Shown here: one piece after another, positions 8,305 through 15,855 of the stretch
Layout: each line of letters starts with the position of its first letter
Position numbering within the stretch: the stretch's first letter is position 1
Assembly: GCF_000382885.1 (NCBI RefSeq)
Contig: NZ_CAVK010000231.1
Span: forward strand, 1 to 35,560
Reading direction: 5' to 3'
Origin: Sphingobium indicum BiD32
GTDB taxonomy: Bacteria; Pseudomonadota; Alphaproteobacteria; Sphingomonadales; Sphingomonadaceae
DNA length: 35,560 nucleotides
Translations under genes and position numbers: made by a program
The notes under the pieces: generated by a model
The model's input: the letters and a program-made list of their open reading frames with translations, nothing else
Database searches by the model: none
Told to the model about the DNA's origin: nothing

Positions 8305-9651
8305 ATGCTCAGCCTAGAAGAAGCCCAGTCGCGCGCGCAGGATCTGGTGAGCGCCGCGCGCAAGGCGGGAGCGGATGCAGCCGACGCCATTTACGCCTGT
8401 AACGCATCGACCAATGTGTCGGTGCGGCTGGGCGCGCTAGAGGATGTCGAACGGTCCGAGGGTGAGGAAATCGGCCTGCGTGTATTCATCGGCAACCGGT
8501 CGGCCAGCATTTCCGCGTCGGACATGAATCCGGCGACCCTTGGCACGCTGGTCGATCGCGCGGTGGCGATGGCGCGTGAGGCACCGGAAGATCCCTATGC
8601 GGGCCTCGCCCCGCAGGACCGGCTGATGAAGAAGCGCCCGCCCGCGCTGGACCTGACCGACAGCGAGGAACCGGAACCCGTCGCGCTGCGCGAACGCGCG
8701 CGAATCGCGGAGGAAGCGGCGCGCGCCGTGCCTGGCATCACCAACAGCGAAGGCGGCGGCGCGTCGAGCGGTCGCAGCCAGGTCGCGCTGGCGACCAGCC
8801 ATGGCTTTGCCGGTGCCTATGGCGCGACCAGCCATTCGACCTGGGCCAGCGTATTGGCGGGCGCAGGATCGGACATGCAGCGCGACCATGCCAGCCATAG
8901 CGTGCGTCATCTGGAAGATCTGGACCATGCCGAGGCGATCGGCGTGCGGGCGGGCCAGCGCGCAGTAGCGCGGCTGAACCCGATCAAGGTGGATAGCGGC
9001 GTCATGCCGGTGATTTTCGACCCGCGCATCGGCTCCAGCCTGCTGGGGCATCTGATCGGCGGGATGGTCGGCCCCGCGATTGCACGGCGGTCGAGCTTTT
9101 TGCTCGAATCGCTGGGCGAGGCGCTGTTCGATGCGGGCGTCACCATCATCGACGATCCGTTGCTGGTGCGCGGGCTGCGTTCGCGCCCGTTCGATGGCGA
9201 GGGGTTGCCGGTCGAGCGGCGCGCGTTGATCGACAAGGGTGTGTTGACCGGCTGGCTGATGGACAGCGCGTCGGCACGGCAATTGGGGCAGGAACCGACC
9301 GGCCATGCCAGCCGGGGCGGCAGCGGCGCGCCGGGCGTCAGCATCACCAACGTCCATATGGAAGCGGGCAGCATATCGCCCGGCGACCTGATGGCGGATG
9401 TGAAGCGCGGCATCTATGTCACCGAACTGATCGGCATGGGCGTCAATGGCGTCACCGGAGATTATAGCCGGGGGGCGGCGGGCTTTCTGATCGAAAATGG
9501 CGCAGTTACCCATGCCGTGTCGGAAATCACCATCGCCAGCAATTTGAAAACGATGTTCCGATCGCTCATCCCCGCCAACGACCTGCATTTCCGCTATGCG
9601 ATGAACGTGCCGACGCTGCGCGTCGACGGGATGACCGTTGCCGGGGGCTGA
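8305..9651 (+). CDS. pmbA: PmbA/TldE subunit of the TldD-TldE protease
   Basis: Partner subunit of the TldD-TldE metalloprotease, which degrades unfolded peptides and matures some ribosomally made peptides. The 448-residue protein has the PmbA_TldD N-terminal domain (KAGADAADAIYACNASTNVS ...) and C-terminal domain with 'VTELIGMGVNGVTGDYSRGA' and 'GFLIENGAVTHAVSEITIAS'. Where TldD has its zinc-binding HExxxH, this protein reads SLLGHLIGGMVG, so it is the TldE type, which does not carry the metal site. The tldD gene is not in this window. No strong Shine-Dalgarno precedes the ATG. The stop overlaps the next gene by 14 bp. Confidence 0.93.
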   Translation: MLSLEEAQSRAQDLVSAARKAGADAADAIYACNASTNVSVRLGALEDVERSEGEEIGLRVFIGNRSASISASDMNPATLGTLVDRAVAMAREAPEDPYAGLAPQDRLMKKRPPALDLTDSEEPEPVALRERARIAEEAARAVPGITNSEGGGASSGRSQVALATSHGFAGAYGATSHSTWASVLAGAGSDMQRDHASHSVRHLEDLDHAEAIGVRAGQRAVARLNPIKVDSGVMPVIFDPRIGSSLLGHLIGGMVGPAIARRSSFLLESLGEALFDAGVTIIDDPLLVRGLRSRPFDGEGLPVERRALIDKGVLTGWLMDSASARQLGQEPTGHASRGGSGAPGVSITNVHMEAGSISPGDLMADVKRGIYVTELIGMGVNGVTGDYSRGAAGFLIENGAVTHAVSEITIASNLKTMFRSLIPANDLHFRYAMNVPTLRVDGMTVAGG

Positions 9652-10435
9652 ACTCGACCTGCGCGCAATCGTGTCGGCCGTGTCGGACGCGGCCGATCAT
9701 GCGCTAACGCTGTGGGCGGGCGGCGAGACGCGCGTGCGGCAATGGGAAAAAGTGCCGGGCCACCCGGTGTGCGAGGCCGATCTGGAAGTGGACGGCCTGC
9801 TGCGCGCATCGCTTGGCGCGATCGATCCGGGGGCGGGATGGCTGTCGGAGGAGACCGCCGATACCGTGCATCGGCTGGGCATGTCGCGAGTGTGGGTGGT
9901 TGATCCGATCGACGGCACGCGCGATTATCTGCGCGGTCGGCCGGGCTGGGCAGTGTCGGTGGCGCTGGTGGAGGACGGCGCGGTGCGGCTGGGGATTCTC
10001 GCAGCGCCTGCCCGCAACGAATATTGGATCGCGCAGGCCGGGCAGGGGGCGACGCGCAACGGACGGACGCTGCGTGCCGGCACGCGCGACAGTCTGGCGG
10101 GCGCGCGGGTTCCGGCCGAACAATTGCCGCGCATCGACCGCGATCTGGTGACGGTGGAAAAGCCCAACAGCATTGCGCTGCGCATGGCGATGGTGGCAGC
10201 GGACGAGGCCGATCTGGTCGCCACCGTGCGCTGGGGCAATGAGTGGGACATAGCGGCGGCCGCGATCATCTGTCAGGAGGCGGGCGCGACGGTGACCGAT
10301 GCGCTGGGCGATCCATTGCTGTTCAACCGGCCCCGGCCCACCGCCTTTGGCCTTCTATGCGCGGCGCCCGGCATCCATGTCGCTGCCACCCAGCGCCTTG
10401 CGCCGCGCGCGCGGGAGATATTGGGCGGGGGTTAG
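9638..10435 (+). CDS. Inositol-monophosphatase-family phosphatase
   Basis: Mg-dependent, Li-sensitive-type phosphatase of the inositol monophosphatase superfamily, 265 residues. Metal-binding motifs are all present: the Glu of WLSEETAD (about residue 68), DPIDGTRDYLRG (about 90-101) and the C-terminal WDIAAAAIICQEAGA. Substrate cannot be fixed from these: members act on inositol phosphate, 3'-phosphoadenosine 5'-phosphate (CysQ) or histidinol phosphate. No ATG fits the 5' end. The likely start is TTG at 9638, inside the end of pmbA, with GGGA about 7 bases upstream; a GTG at 9671 is the alternative. The TTG reading makes a 14-bp overlap with pmbA. Confidence 0.88.
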   Translation: MPGAELDLRAIVSAVSDAADHALTLWAGGETRVRQWEKVPGHPVCEADLEVDGLLRASLGAIDPGAGWLSEETADTVHRLGMSRVWVVDPIDGTRDYLRGRPGWAVSVALVEDGAVRLGILAAPARNEYWIAQAGQGATRNGRTLRAGTRDSLAGARVPAEQLPRIDRDLVTVEKPNSIALRMAMVAADEADLVATVRWGNEWDIAAAAIICQEAGATVTDALGDPLLFNRPRPTAFGLLCAAPGIHVAATQRLAPRAREILGGG

Positions 10436-10442
10436 GCGCGCA

Positions 10443-10967
10443 CTACAGCTTGCCATATTTGGTTTCAAATCCAGCGATGTCGCCTGCGGCGAGATATTTG
10501 GCTTGGTCGATCCATTGGTCGCGGATCGGGCGGCCCTTGAAATTGCCGAGCCTGGCGTCGATCGCGGCGAGATCCGTGTCGGTCCAGGCGGCGATCTGGG
10601 CGAAGCGGGTGACGCCGAGGTCGATGAGCAATGTCTTGAGCTTTGGCCCTACACCCTTGAGGCGGAGCAGGTCGTCCTCGCCTTCGGGGACGGCCGTGAT
10701 GGCGGGGGACACCGGTACGGGTTCTGGCGCTGGTGTCGGTTCAACTGCGATGGGGGCAATGGGGGCTGCGACGGGGGCCACCGGTTCGACCGGCGCGACG
10801 ACGGGGGCAGCGGCCACCGGCTCCACAAACGGGGCAGGCGGCGTTTGTGCGGGCGGGGTCGGCGCGATGTCCTGTGCAACGTCCCGCGCCTTGTCCTTGC
10901 CGGACAGCAGAAAGACGAGGCCAATAATGACCAGCAGCCCGATCAGCAGCCACAGGCCATAGTCCAT
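10443..10967 (-). CDS. Membrane-anchored helix-hairpin-helix protein
   Basis: Unknown function. The 174-residue product has one N-terminal membrane segment (YGLWLLIGLLVIIGLVFLL). This is followed by a long Ala/Pro/Val-rich low-complexity linker (about residues 35-95) and a C-terminal helix-hairpin-helix module, 'LLRLKGVGPKLKTLLIDLGV', followed by TRFAQIAAWT. This module is like those found in flap-endonuclease-like (COG3743-type) proteins and as C-terminal extensions of NADH dehydrogenase-associated proteins. The ATG at 10967 has AGGA 7 bases upstream; an ATG at 10982 with GAAGG is also possible. The stop lies 8 bases from the stop of the phosphatase gene, in convergent orientation. A fold that usually grips DNA on a membrane tether is odd; it may be a protein-binding domain here. 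Confidence 0.75.
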   Translation of the reverse strand: MDYGLWLLIGLLVIIGLVFLLSGKDKARDVAQDIAPTPPAQTPPAPFVEPVAAAPVVAPVEPVAPVAAPIAPIAVEPTPAPEPVPVSPAITAVPEGEDDLLRLKGVGPKLKTLLIDLGVTRFAQIAAWTDTDLAAIDARLGNFKGRPIRDQWIDQAKYLAAGDIAGFETKYGKL

Positions 10968-11047
10968 GAAAAATTCCTGCATCGCGCGTCGCCTTCTATG
11001 AATATGCCGTCGCTATTTAGGGACGCATCGCCCTGATCGGCAAGGCT

Positions 11048-12325
11048 TCATGCCTGTTCGCGCGCGACTTCGCGCCAGCCAATGTCGCGGCGGCAGAAAC
11101 CGCTGGGGAAGTTGATCGCGTCGACCGCCGCATAAGCCGCTGCCTGCGCCGCGCCGACCGTATCGCCGGTCGCGGTCACATTAAGGACGCGGCCACCATT
11201 GGCGACCAGCGCGCCGTCCTGATCCGCGGTCCCGGCGTGGAACACCAGCGCGCCACCGGCCTGCGCAGCGTCGATGCCCTGGATCGCGCCGCCCTTGTCC
11301 GGCGTGCCGGGATAGCCGTTGGCGGCCATGACGATGGTCAGCGCGGTGCGGCTGGCCAGTTCGACCGGACCCTGTCCCGCCAGCGTCCCTTGCGCGACGC
11401 TGAGCAGCAGATCGACCAGATCGCCGTCGAAGCGCATCATCAGCACCTGACATTCCGGGTCACCGAAGCGGGCATTATATTCGATCAGCTTTGGCCCCTG
11501 GTCGGTCAACATCAGCCCGGCATAGAGGACACCGGAATAGGGCATCCCTTCGGCCGCCATGGTGGCAACGGTGGGCTTGATGATCGTTTCGATCGCCTGG
11601 GCTTCCAGGTCCGGGGTCAGGACGCGGGCGGGGCTATAGGCACCCATGCCGCCGGTATTGGGTCCGGTATCGCCATCGCCGACGCGCTTGTGATCCTGCG
11701 CCGATCCGAAGGGCAGGATGGCGGTGCCGTCGGTCAGCGCGAAGAAGCTGGCTTCCTCGCCCGTCATGAATTCTTCCAGCACCACTTCCTCGCCCGCCGC
11801 GCCGAATGCGCCGGAGAACATGGTGTCGAGCGCGTCGAGCGCTTCGGCGCGGGTTTCGGCGATGATGACGCCCTTGCCCGCGGCCAGCCCGTCCGCCTTG
11901 ATAACGACGGGTAGCGCGAAATCGTCGAGCGCGGCGATGGCGCCGTCCTTGCTGGTGACGCGGACATAAGCGGCGGTCGGAATATTGGCGCGCTTGCACA
12001 GATCCTTGGTGAAGCCTTTGGACCCTTCAAGCTGGGCGGCCTTCTTGTTGGGACCAAACACGGGCACGCCCATTGTGCGCAGATTGTCGGCGAGACCATC
12101 GACCAGCGGCGCTTCCGGGCCGATGACGACCAGCCCGATCGAATGGCGGGTGCAGAAATCCAGCACCGCGCGATGATCGGTCGCGGCAAGGTCGACCAAT
12201 GTCGCGTGCTGGGCTATGCCGGGGTTGCCCGGCGCAGCGTAGAGCGTATCGAGCCGGGGCGATTGCGCCAGCTTCCACGCCAGCGCATGTTCGCGGCCGC
12301 CGCCGCCAAGCAAAAGGATGTTCAT
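11048..12325 (-). CDS. purD: Phosphoribosylamine-glycine ligase PurD
   Basis: Second step of purine synthesis: ATP-dependent joining of glycine to 5-phosphoribosylamine to give GAR. The 425-residue cytosolic enzyme has the N-terminal [19 protein letters not shown] loop (here [18 protein letters not shown]). Its ATP-grasp centre contains '[14 protein letters not shown]', [13 protein letters not shown] and [18 protein letters not shown], and the metal-binding part ends in '[20 protein letters not shown]'. The ATG at 12325 gives the usual N-terminus [10 protein letters not shown]; an upstream ATG at 12334 adds three residues. It is divergent from xseA with overlapping start codons, so its promoter must lie within xseA coding DNA. 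Confidence 0.96.
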   Translation of the reverse strand: MNILLLGGGGREHALAWKLAQSPRLDTLYAAPGNPGIAQHATLVDLAATDHRAVLDFCTRHSIGLVVIGPEAPLVDGLADNLRTMGVPVFGPNKKAAQLEGSKGFTKDLCKRANIPTAAYVRVTSKDGAIAALDDFALPVVIKADGLAAGKGVIIAETRAEALDALDTMFSGAFGAAGEEVVLEEFMTGEEASFFALTDGTAILPFGSAQDHKRVGDGDTGPNTGGMGAYSPARVLTPDLEAQAIETIIKPTVATMAAEGMPYSGVLYAGLMLTDQGPKLIEYNARFGDPECQVLMMRFDGDLVDLLLSVAQGTLAGQGPVELASRTALTIVMAANGYPGTPDKGGAIQGIDAAQAGGALVFHAGTADQDGALVANGGRVLNVTATGDTVGAAQAAAYAAVDAINFPSGFCRRDIGWREVAREQA

Positions 12326-13829
12326 GTCGCCCATGTCCCCGGAATATGATGCCTATGACAGTTCGGGCCGCCTGTTAGCGGAGGAACGCGCGGGCGACAA
12401 CGCGCCGCCGCTGTCGGTCAGCGAATTGTCGGGGATGCTCAAGCGCACGGTCGAGGATCGCTTCGGCCATGTCCGGCTGCGTGGCGAGATTTCCGGGTTC
12501 AAGCGGGCGGCGTCCGGGCATCTCTATCTGGCACTGAAGGACGATAATGCCGTGCTGGACGGGGTGATGTGGAAAGGCGGAGCGCAGCGGCTGGCCTTTG
12601 CGCCGCAGGACGGGGTGGAGGTGATCGCCACCGGCAAGCTGACCACCTATCCGGGCCGCTCCAAATATCAGATCGTGATCGAACGGATGGAGTTGGCGGG
12701 CGAAGGCGCGCTGATGGCGTTGCTGGAGAAGCTGAAGGCGAAGCTGGCGGGCGAAGGGCTGTTCGCGGCGGAGCGCAAGCGGCGTTTGCCCTTCCTGCCG
12801 CGCACTATCGGCGTCGTGACGTCGCCCACTGGCGCAGTGATTCGCGACATATTGCACCGGCTGGCGGATCGCTGCCCGACCGATGTGCTGGTCTGGCCGG
12901 TGCTGGTGCAGGGGCAGGGGGCTGCCGAGCAGATTGCCCGCGCCGTGCGCGGATTCAGCGCCATGGCGGATGGCGGGCCGCTGCCCCGGCCCGATCTGGT
13001 GATCGTGGCGCGCGGCGGCGGGTCCATCGAGGATCTGTGGAGCTTCAACGAGGAAATTGTCGTGCGGGCGGTGGCCGACTGTTCGATCCCGATCATATCG
13101 GCGGTAGGGCATGAGACCGACACGACGCTGTGCGACTATGCCGCCGACATGCGCGCGCCCACGCCCACGGCAGCGGCGGAAATGGCGGTGCCGGTGCGGG
13201 CGGAACTGCTGGCGATGCTGGGCGAGATGGGGCTGCGCGCCGGACGGGCGGTGCGACGCGGGGCGGGTCAGGCGAGGGAAAGGCTGGCAATGCAGGCGCG
13301 GCTGATGCCGACGCCCGACATGCTGCTGGCACCCCAGCGGCAGCGGCTCGACCAGCTGTCCGATGCGCTGGGCAGCGGGTTGCGCCACCGGATTGCGGAC
13401 GCGCGTGCGCAATTGGGGCAGGCAGGCGGCGCGTTGCGGCCCGCGCTGCTCCAGCAATATCTCCAGCGGGCGACCGAGCGGCTCGACCGGTTGCGCCCGC
13501 GCCCTGACTATCTGGCGCGGGTGTATCGGGATAGGGCGACGGCGCTCGACCGGGTGTCGCGCCATTTCGCCTCGCTTGATCCCGACCTGCCGCTGGCACG
13601 TGGCTATGCGCGGGTGATGGCGGGCGGGCGGCTGGTCCAGTCGGTCGCTGCGGCGCAGGCGGCGGGTGCTGTGACGCTGCATTTCAGGGATGGGACGGTT
13701 GATGCGACGGTCGGGGGCAGCGCGGCCTCGCTTGAGAAGCCCGGCCCATCCGCTATATCGTCTGTGTCACGCCCGGCGCGCAAGCCGCGTGGTGCGGACG
13801 AAATGCCGCAGCAGGATCTGTTTTCGTGA
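12324..13829 (+). CDS. xseA: Exodeoxyribonuclease VII large subunit
   Basis: Large catalytic subunit of exonuclease VII, which degrades single-stranded DNA from both ends together with XseB (not in this window). The N-terminal OB-fold runs through '[20 protein letters not shown]' and WKGGAQRL. The catalytic core includes '[20 protein letters not shown]', '[20 protein letters not shown]' and [23 protein letters not shown] in consecutive blocks. A long helical region (about 270-410) and a C-terminal [13 protein letters not shown] segment follow. Three in-frame ATGs compete (12318, 12324, 12333). The one at 12324 has AAAGGA 6 bases upstream. The 501-residue length is normal. The DUF2093 and M23 genes follow with 20-bp and -4-bp spacing. 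Confidence 0.96.
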   Translation: MSPMSPEYDAYDSSGRLLAEERAGDNAPPLSVSELSGMLKRTVEDRFGHVRLRGEISGFKRAASGHLYLALKDDNAVLDGVMWKGGAQRLAFAPQDGVEVIATGKLTTYPGRSKYQIVIERMELAGEGALMALLEKLKAKLAGEGLFAAERKRRLPFLPRTIGVVTSPTGAVIRDILHRLADRCPTDVLVWPVLVQGQGAAEQIARAVRGFSAMADGGPLPRPDLVIVARGGGSIEDLWSFNEEIVVRAVADCSIPIISAVGHETDTTLCDYAADMRAPTPTAAAEMAVPVRAELLAMLGEMGLRAGRAVRRGAGQARERLAMQARLMPTPDMLLAPQRQRLDQLSDALGSGLRHRIADARAQLGQAGGALRPALLQQYLQRATERLDRLRPRPDYLARVYRDRATALDRVSRHFASLDPDLPLARGYARVMAGGRLVQSVAAAQAAGAVTLHFRDGTVDATVGGSAASLEKPGPSAISSVSRPARKPRGADEMPQQDLFS

Positions 13830-13849
13830 AACGCCAGAAAGGCTGACCC

Positions 13850-14062
13850 ATGTTGATGTCCAACAGCGATCGCGTCGCCCGGCTCCACTATATGGCCTAT
13901 AGTTTCCGCGTGTTGCAGGCGGGCGACCATGTGCTGTGCGCCGTGACTGGCCAGAAAATCGCGCTGGAGGATCTCCGTTACTGGAGCATCGCGCGGCAGG
14001 AACCCTATGCCGATGCACAAGCGTCCGCGCGGGCCGAGATCAAGGCGACCGGCGGGCGATGA
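13850..14062 (+). CDS. DUF2093 domain protein
   Basis: A 70-residue alphaproteobacterial protein of unknown function, recognised by 'YSFRVLQAGDHVLCAVTGQK' and IALEDLRYWSIARQEPYADA. The shape (a single beta-rich zinc-ribbon-sized domain without visible Cys pairs) gives no enzyme hint. GAAAGG stands 8 bases before the ATG. It directly follows xseA, a pairing I recall as common in alphaproteobacteria, which might hint at a link to DNA metabolism. The stop TGA overlaps the start of the M23 peptidase gene as ATGA. Confidence 0.85.
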   Translation: MLMSNSDRVARLHYMAYSFRVLQAGDHVLCAVTGQKIALEDLRYWSIARQEPYADAQASARAEIKATGGR

Positions 14063-14901
14063 GGCGCTGGGCGGCGGCGGCGCTGCTGATCGCGCTGGCC
14101 GGACCATCGGTGGCTGCCGTGCCCGTGCAGACGCGGGTGGATTTCACGATTGCCGGACCAATGACGCAGGGCGGCGCTTTGCTGGGAACTGCGCCGACCG
14201 GCACGGTGGCGCTGATGCTGGATGGAAAGCTGGTCCCGATCGACGGCGCTGGCCGGTTCCTGATCGCCTTCGATCGCGACGCTGGGCCGACCGCGCAGCT
14301 GGTCGCCCGGCTGGCCGATGGCCGCACGGTTGACCGCCCTATCGCCATTGCGCCCCGCGCCTGGCGGATCGAGCGGATCAATGCGCCGATGCGCCCGACC
14401 AAAAGCACGGAGGCATTTCTCGCGCTGCGCAAACCGGAACTGGAACAGATCGCGGCCGCGCGCGCGGTGGTGACCGACGCCCAGGGCTGGCGACAGCGCT
14501 TCATCTGGCCACGTACCGGTCGCCTGTCCGGCTTGTTCGGATCGCAGCGTGTCTATCAGGGGACGCCGGGTGCCTATCATGGCGGGGTCGACATTGCAGG
14601 TGCGACCGGCGCGGCGGTAGTGGCACCTGCCGATGGTGTGGTGGTCCTGGCCGCTGTAGACAAACCGTTCACGCTGGAGGGGCATTTGCTGATGATCGAC
14701 CATGGCCACGGCCTGGGCAGCGCTTTCCTCCATCTGTCGCGGATCGACGTGAAGATGGGCGATCATGTGGCGCAGGGGCAACGCATCGGCGCGGTCGGCG
14801 CGACGGGCCGCGCGACCGGGCCGCACCTTCATTGGGGGATGAAGTGGAATGACGCGCGGATCGACCCGCTGCTGCTCGCGGGACCGATGCCGAACGGATA
14901 G
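14059..14901 (+). CDS. Exported M23-family metallopeptidase (LytM-like)
   Basis: Periplasmic peptidoglycan peptidase or its regulator. The 280-residue product has a signal peptide ending LAGPSVAAVP. A beta-rich N-terminal domain (about 30-140) is followed by a C-terminal M23 (LytM) domain with YHGGVDIAGATG (zinc ligands His and Asp), APADGVVVLAA, and GPHLHWGM (catalytic His and zinc His). All metal ligands are present, so it should be active rather than an EnvC/NlpD-type pseudo-enzyme. The ATG at 14059 forms ATGA with the DUF2093 stop; longer in-frame upstream reading exists but lies inside DUF2093 coding sequence and lacks a signal. Confidence 0.92.
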   Translation: MRRWAAAALLIALAGPSVAAVPVQTRVDFTIAGPMTQGGALLGTAPTGTVALMLDGKLVPIDGAGRFLIAFDRDAGPTAQLVARLADGRTVDRPIAIAPRAWRIERINAPMRPTKSTEAFLALRKPELEQIAAARAVVTDAQGWRQRFIWPRTGRLSGLFGSQRVYQGTPGAYHGGVDIAGATGAAVVAPADGVVVLAAVDKPFTLEGHLLMIDHGHGLGSAFLHLSRIDVKMGDHVAQGQRIGAVGATGRATGPHLHWGMKWNDARIDPLLLAGPMPNG

Positions 14902-14914
14902 TCACCCCATCGGC

Positions 14915-15460
14915 CTAGCTGATCCGCTTCATCCGCACAGCGCGGCCACCGTCGACCTTGCCCATGAAACTGCCCATGGCGGCGCGTTTCAGTTCGATTG
15001 GCTGGCCGACCTTGGGATCACGCGCGGTCATTGCTTCTGTCGTGATCCATTGTGCGCCGTCCTCCAGCCCGATCTGCCATTTGCCATAGCCCAGGCTGCG
15101 TACCGATGCGATCACCGCCTGGATATGGGTGACGCCTTCCTCCGCCTGCGCCTCCTCCTTGCTGTCATCACCGCCGCCCAGGAAGGGCAATTTGGGGAAG
15201 GAAAAGCCGAACAGAGTCTTGCGCGTCTTGTTCAGCTCGCCCTTGTCCAGCACCACCACTTCATCGCGTTGCGCCGCGGCATCCATCGCGCCGACCTGCC
15301 GGTCGAAACAGGCGAGCCGTTCGGCATCGACCGTGATCGTACGGCATTGGAGCAGGTCGGTGAAGATTTCAGGCCGCGGCTGCTGGCGCTGCGGCGCGGC
15401 GGAAGATTGGGCCGCGACGCAGAGCGGAACAAGCAAAAACAGTGCGCGCAAGCCCGTCAT
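14915..15460 (-). CDS. Exported protein of unknown function
   Basis: 181 residues, not assigned to a named family. A signal peptide (ALFLLVPLCVAAQSSAAP) is followed by 'FTDLLQCRTITVDAERLACF' with two cysteines eight or more residues apart that could form a disulfide. A lysine-rich 'KTLFGFSFPKLPFLGGGDD' loop comes next, then a C-terminal beta-rich part 'VIASVRSLGYGKWQIGLEDG' and 'AQWITTEAMTARDPKVGQPI'. The C-terminal part looks like a small SH3-like or OB-type barrel. The ATG at 15460 is chosen because GGAGAG is 7 bases upstream; an ATG at 15475 has none. It converges on the M23 gene with 13 bp between the stops. Confidence 0.8.
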   Translation of the reverse strand: MTGLRALFLLVPLCVAAQSSAAPQRQQPRPEIFTDLLQCRTITVDAERLACFDRQVGAMDAAAQRDEVVVLDKGELNKTRKTLFGFSFPKLPFLGGGDDSKEEAQAEEGVTHIQAVIASVRSLGYGKWQIGLEDGAQWITTEAMTARDPKVGQPIELKRAAMGSFMGKVDGGRAVRMKRIS

Positions 15461-15475
15461 AAATCGTCTCTCCAT

Positions 15476-15764
15476 CGCGTCGAACAGTTTGTTCCCCTAC
15501 CATGCACCCGCCAGAGGCAAGGTCAATATGCGCATGGCCAGCCCGGTAGGACGCACATGGTGTCACAATAGGCCTGCACTGCTGCATCACGCGATATGAT
15601 TGCTTCATCCTGTTGTATCACCGTGAAATTATGTTGCTAATCAGCCGTAAAACAGTCATGCCACGTTCATGTTGCATTTATGATACAGGGGCATCCAAAA
15701 GCGGTGAATGCCCTTTTCCCCGGCTTTACAGCGCCCTTAACCCCGCGCAGTTTCCGGCCATCCA
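15476..15764. other. Intergenic region upstream of the TonB receptor
   Basis: No gene is supported here. The stretch is more AT-rich than its surroundings. A weak promoter pair for the receptor gene is possible: TTGTAT (15613-15618), 17 bases, GCTAAT (15636-15641). A perfect 7-bp inverted repeat TGTATCA / TGATACA lies at 15614-15620 and 15681-15687. If this promoter is used, the receptor mRNA leader would be about 200 bases long. Open reading in frame with the receptor continues into this region, but has no ribosome site and does not look like protein. Confidence 0.35.
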
Positions 15765-15831
15765 TATGGGGGGATCGCTGTCGGGCACCATGTCCCCCCA
15801 TAGGTACATCATAGTGGCAGGCCATCTGCCA
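15765..15831 (+). promoter_or_regulatory. Double stem-loop leader of the TonB receptor gene
   Basis: Two hairpins precede the receptor ribosome site. The first pairs TATGGGGGGA (15765-15774) with TCCCCCCATA (15793-15802), a perfect 10-bp stem with an 18-base loop. The second pairs TGGCAG (15815-15820) with CTGCCA (15826-15831) around GCCAT. The AAGGGA at 15843-15848 follows 11 bases later. No T-run is present, so termination is not implied. A role in translation control or mRNA stability is inferred. Confidence 0.45.
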
Positions 15832-15855
15832 GCCTCCAGAGCAAGGGACTGGACC

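Noticed and set aside
13936..14058. A longer M23 peptidase starting inside the DUF2093 gene
   Set aside because: It would place 41 non-signal residues before a clean signal peptide; the ATGA overlap at 14059 is the natural start.
15613..15855. An 81-codon in-frame extension of the TonB receptor upstream of the GTG at 15856
   Set aside because: The extra residues are Cys/Pro/His-rich and not conserved-looking, there is no ribosome site, and it would bury the signal peptide. The GTG has AAGGGA at 7 bases.
15690..15855. Cobalamin or other riboswitch before the TonB receptor
   Set aside because: The expected conserved boxes (GCCACTG, CCCGCAACTGT) are absent; the GGCAGGCCATCTGCC part is just a short hairpin.
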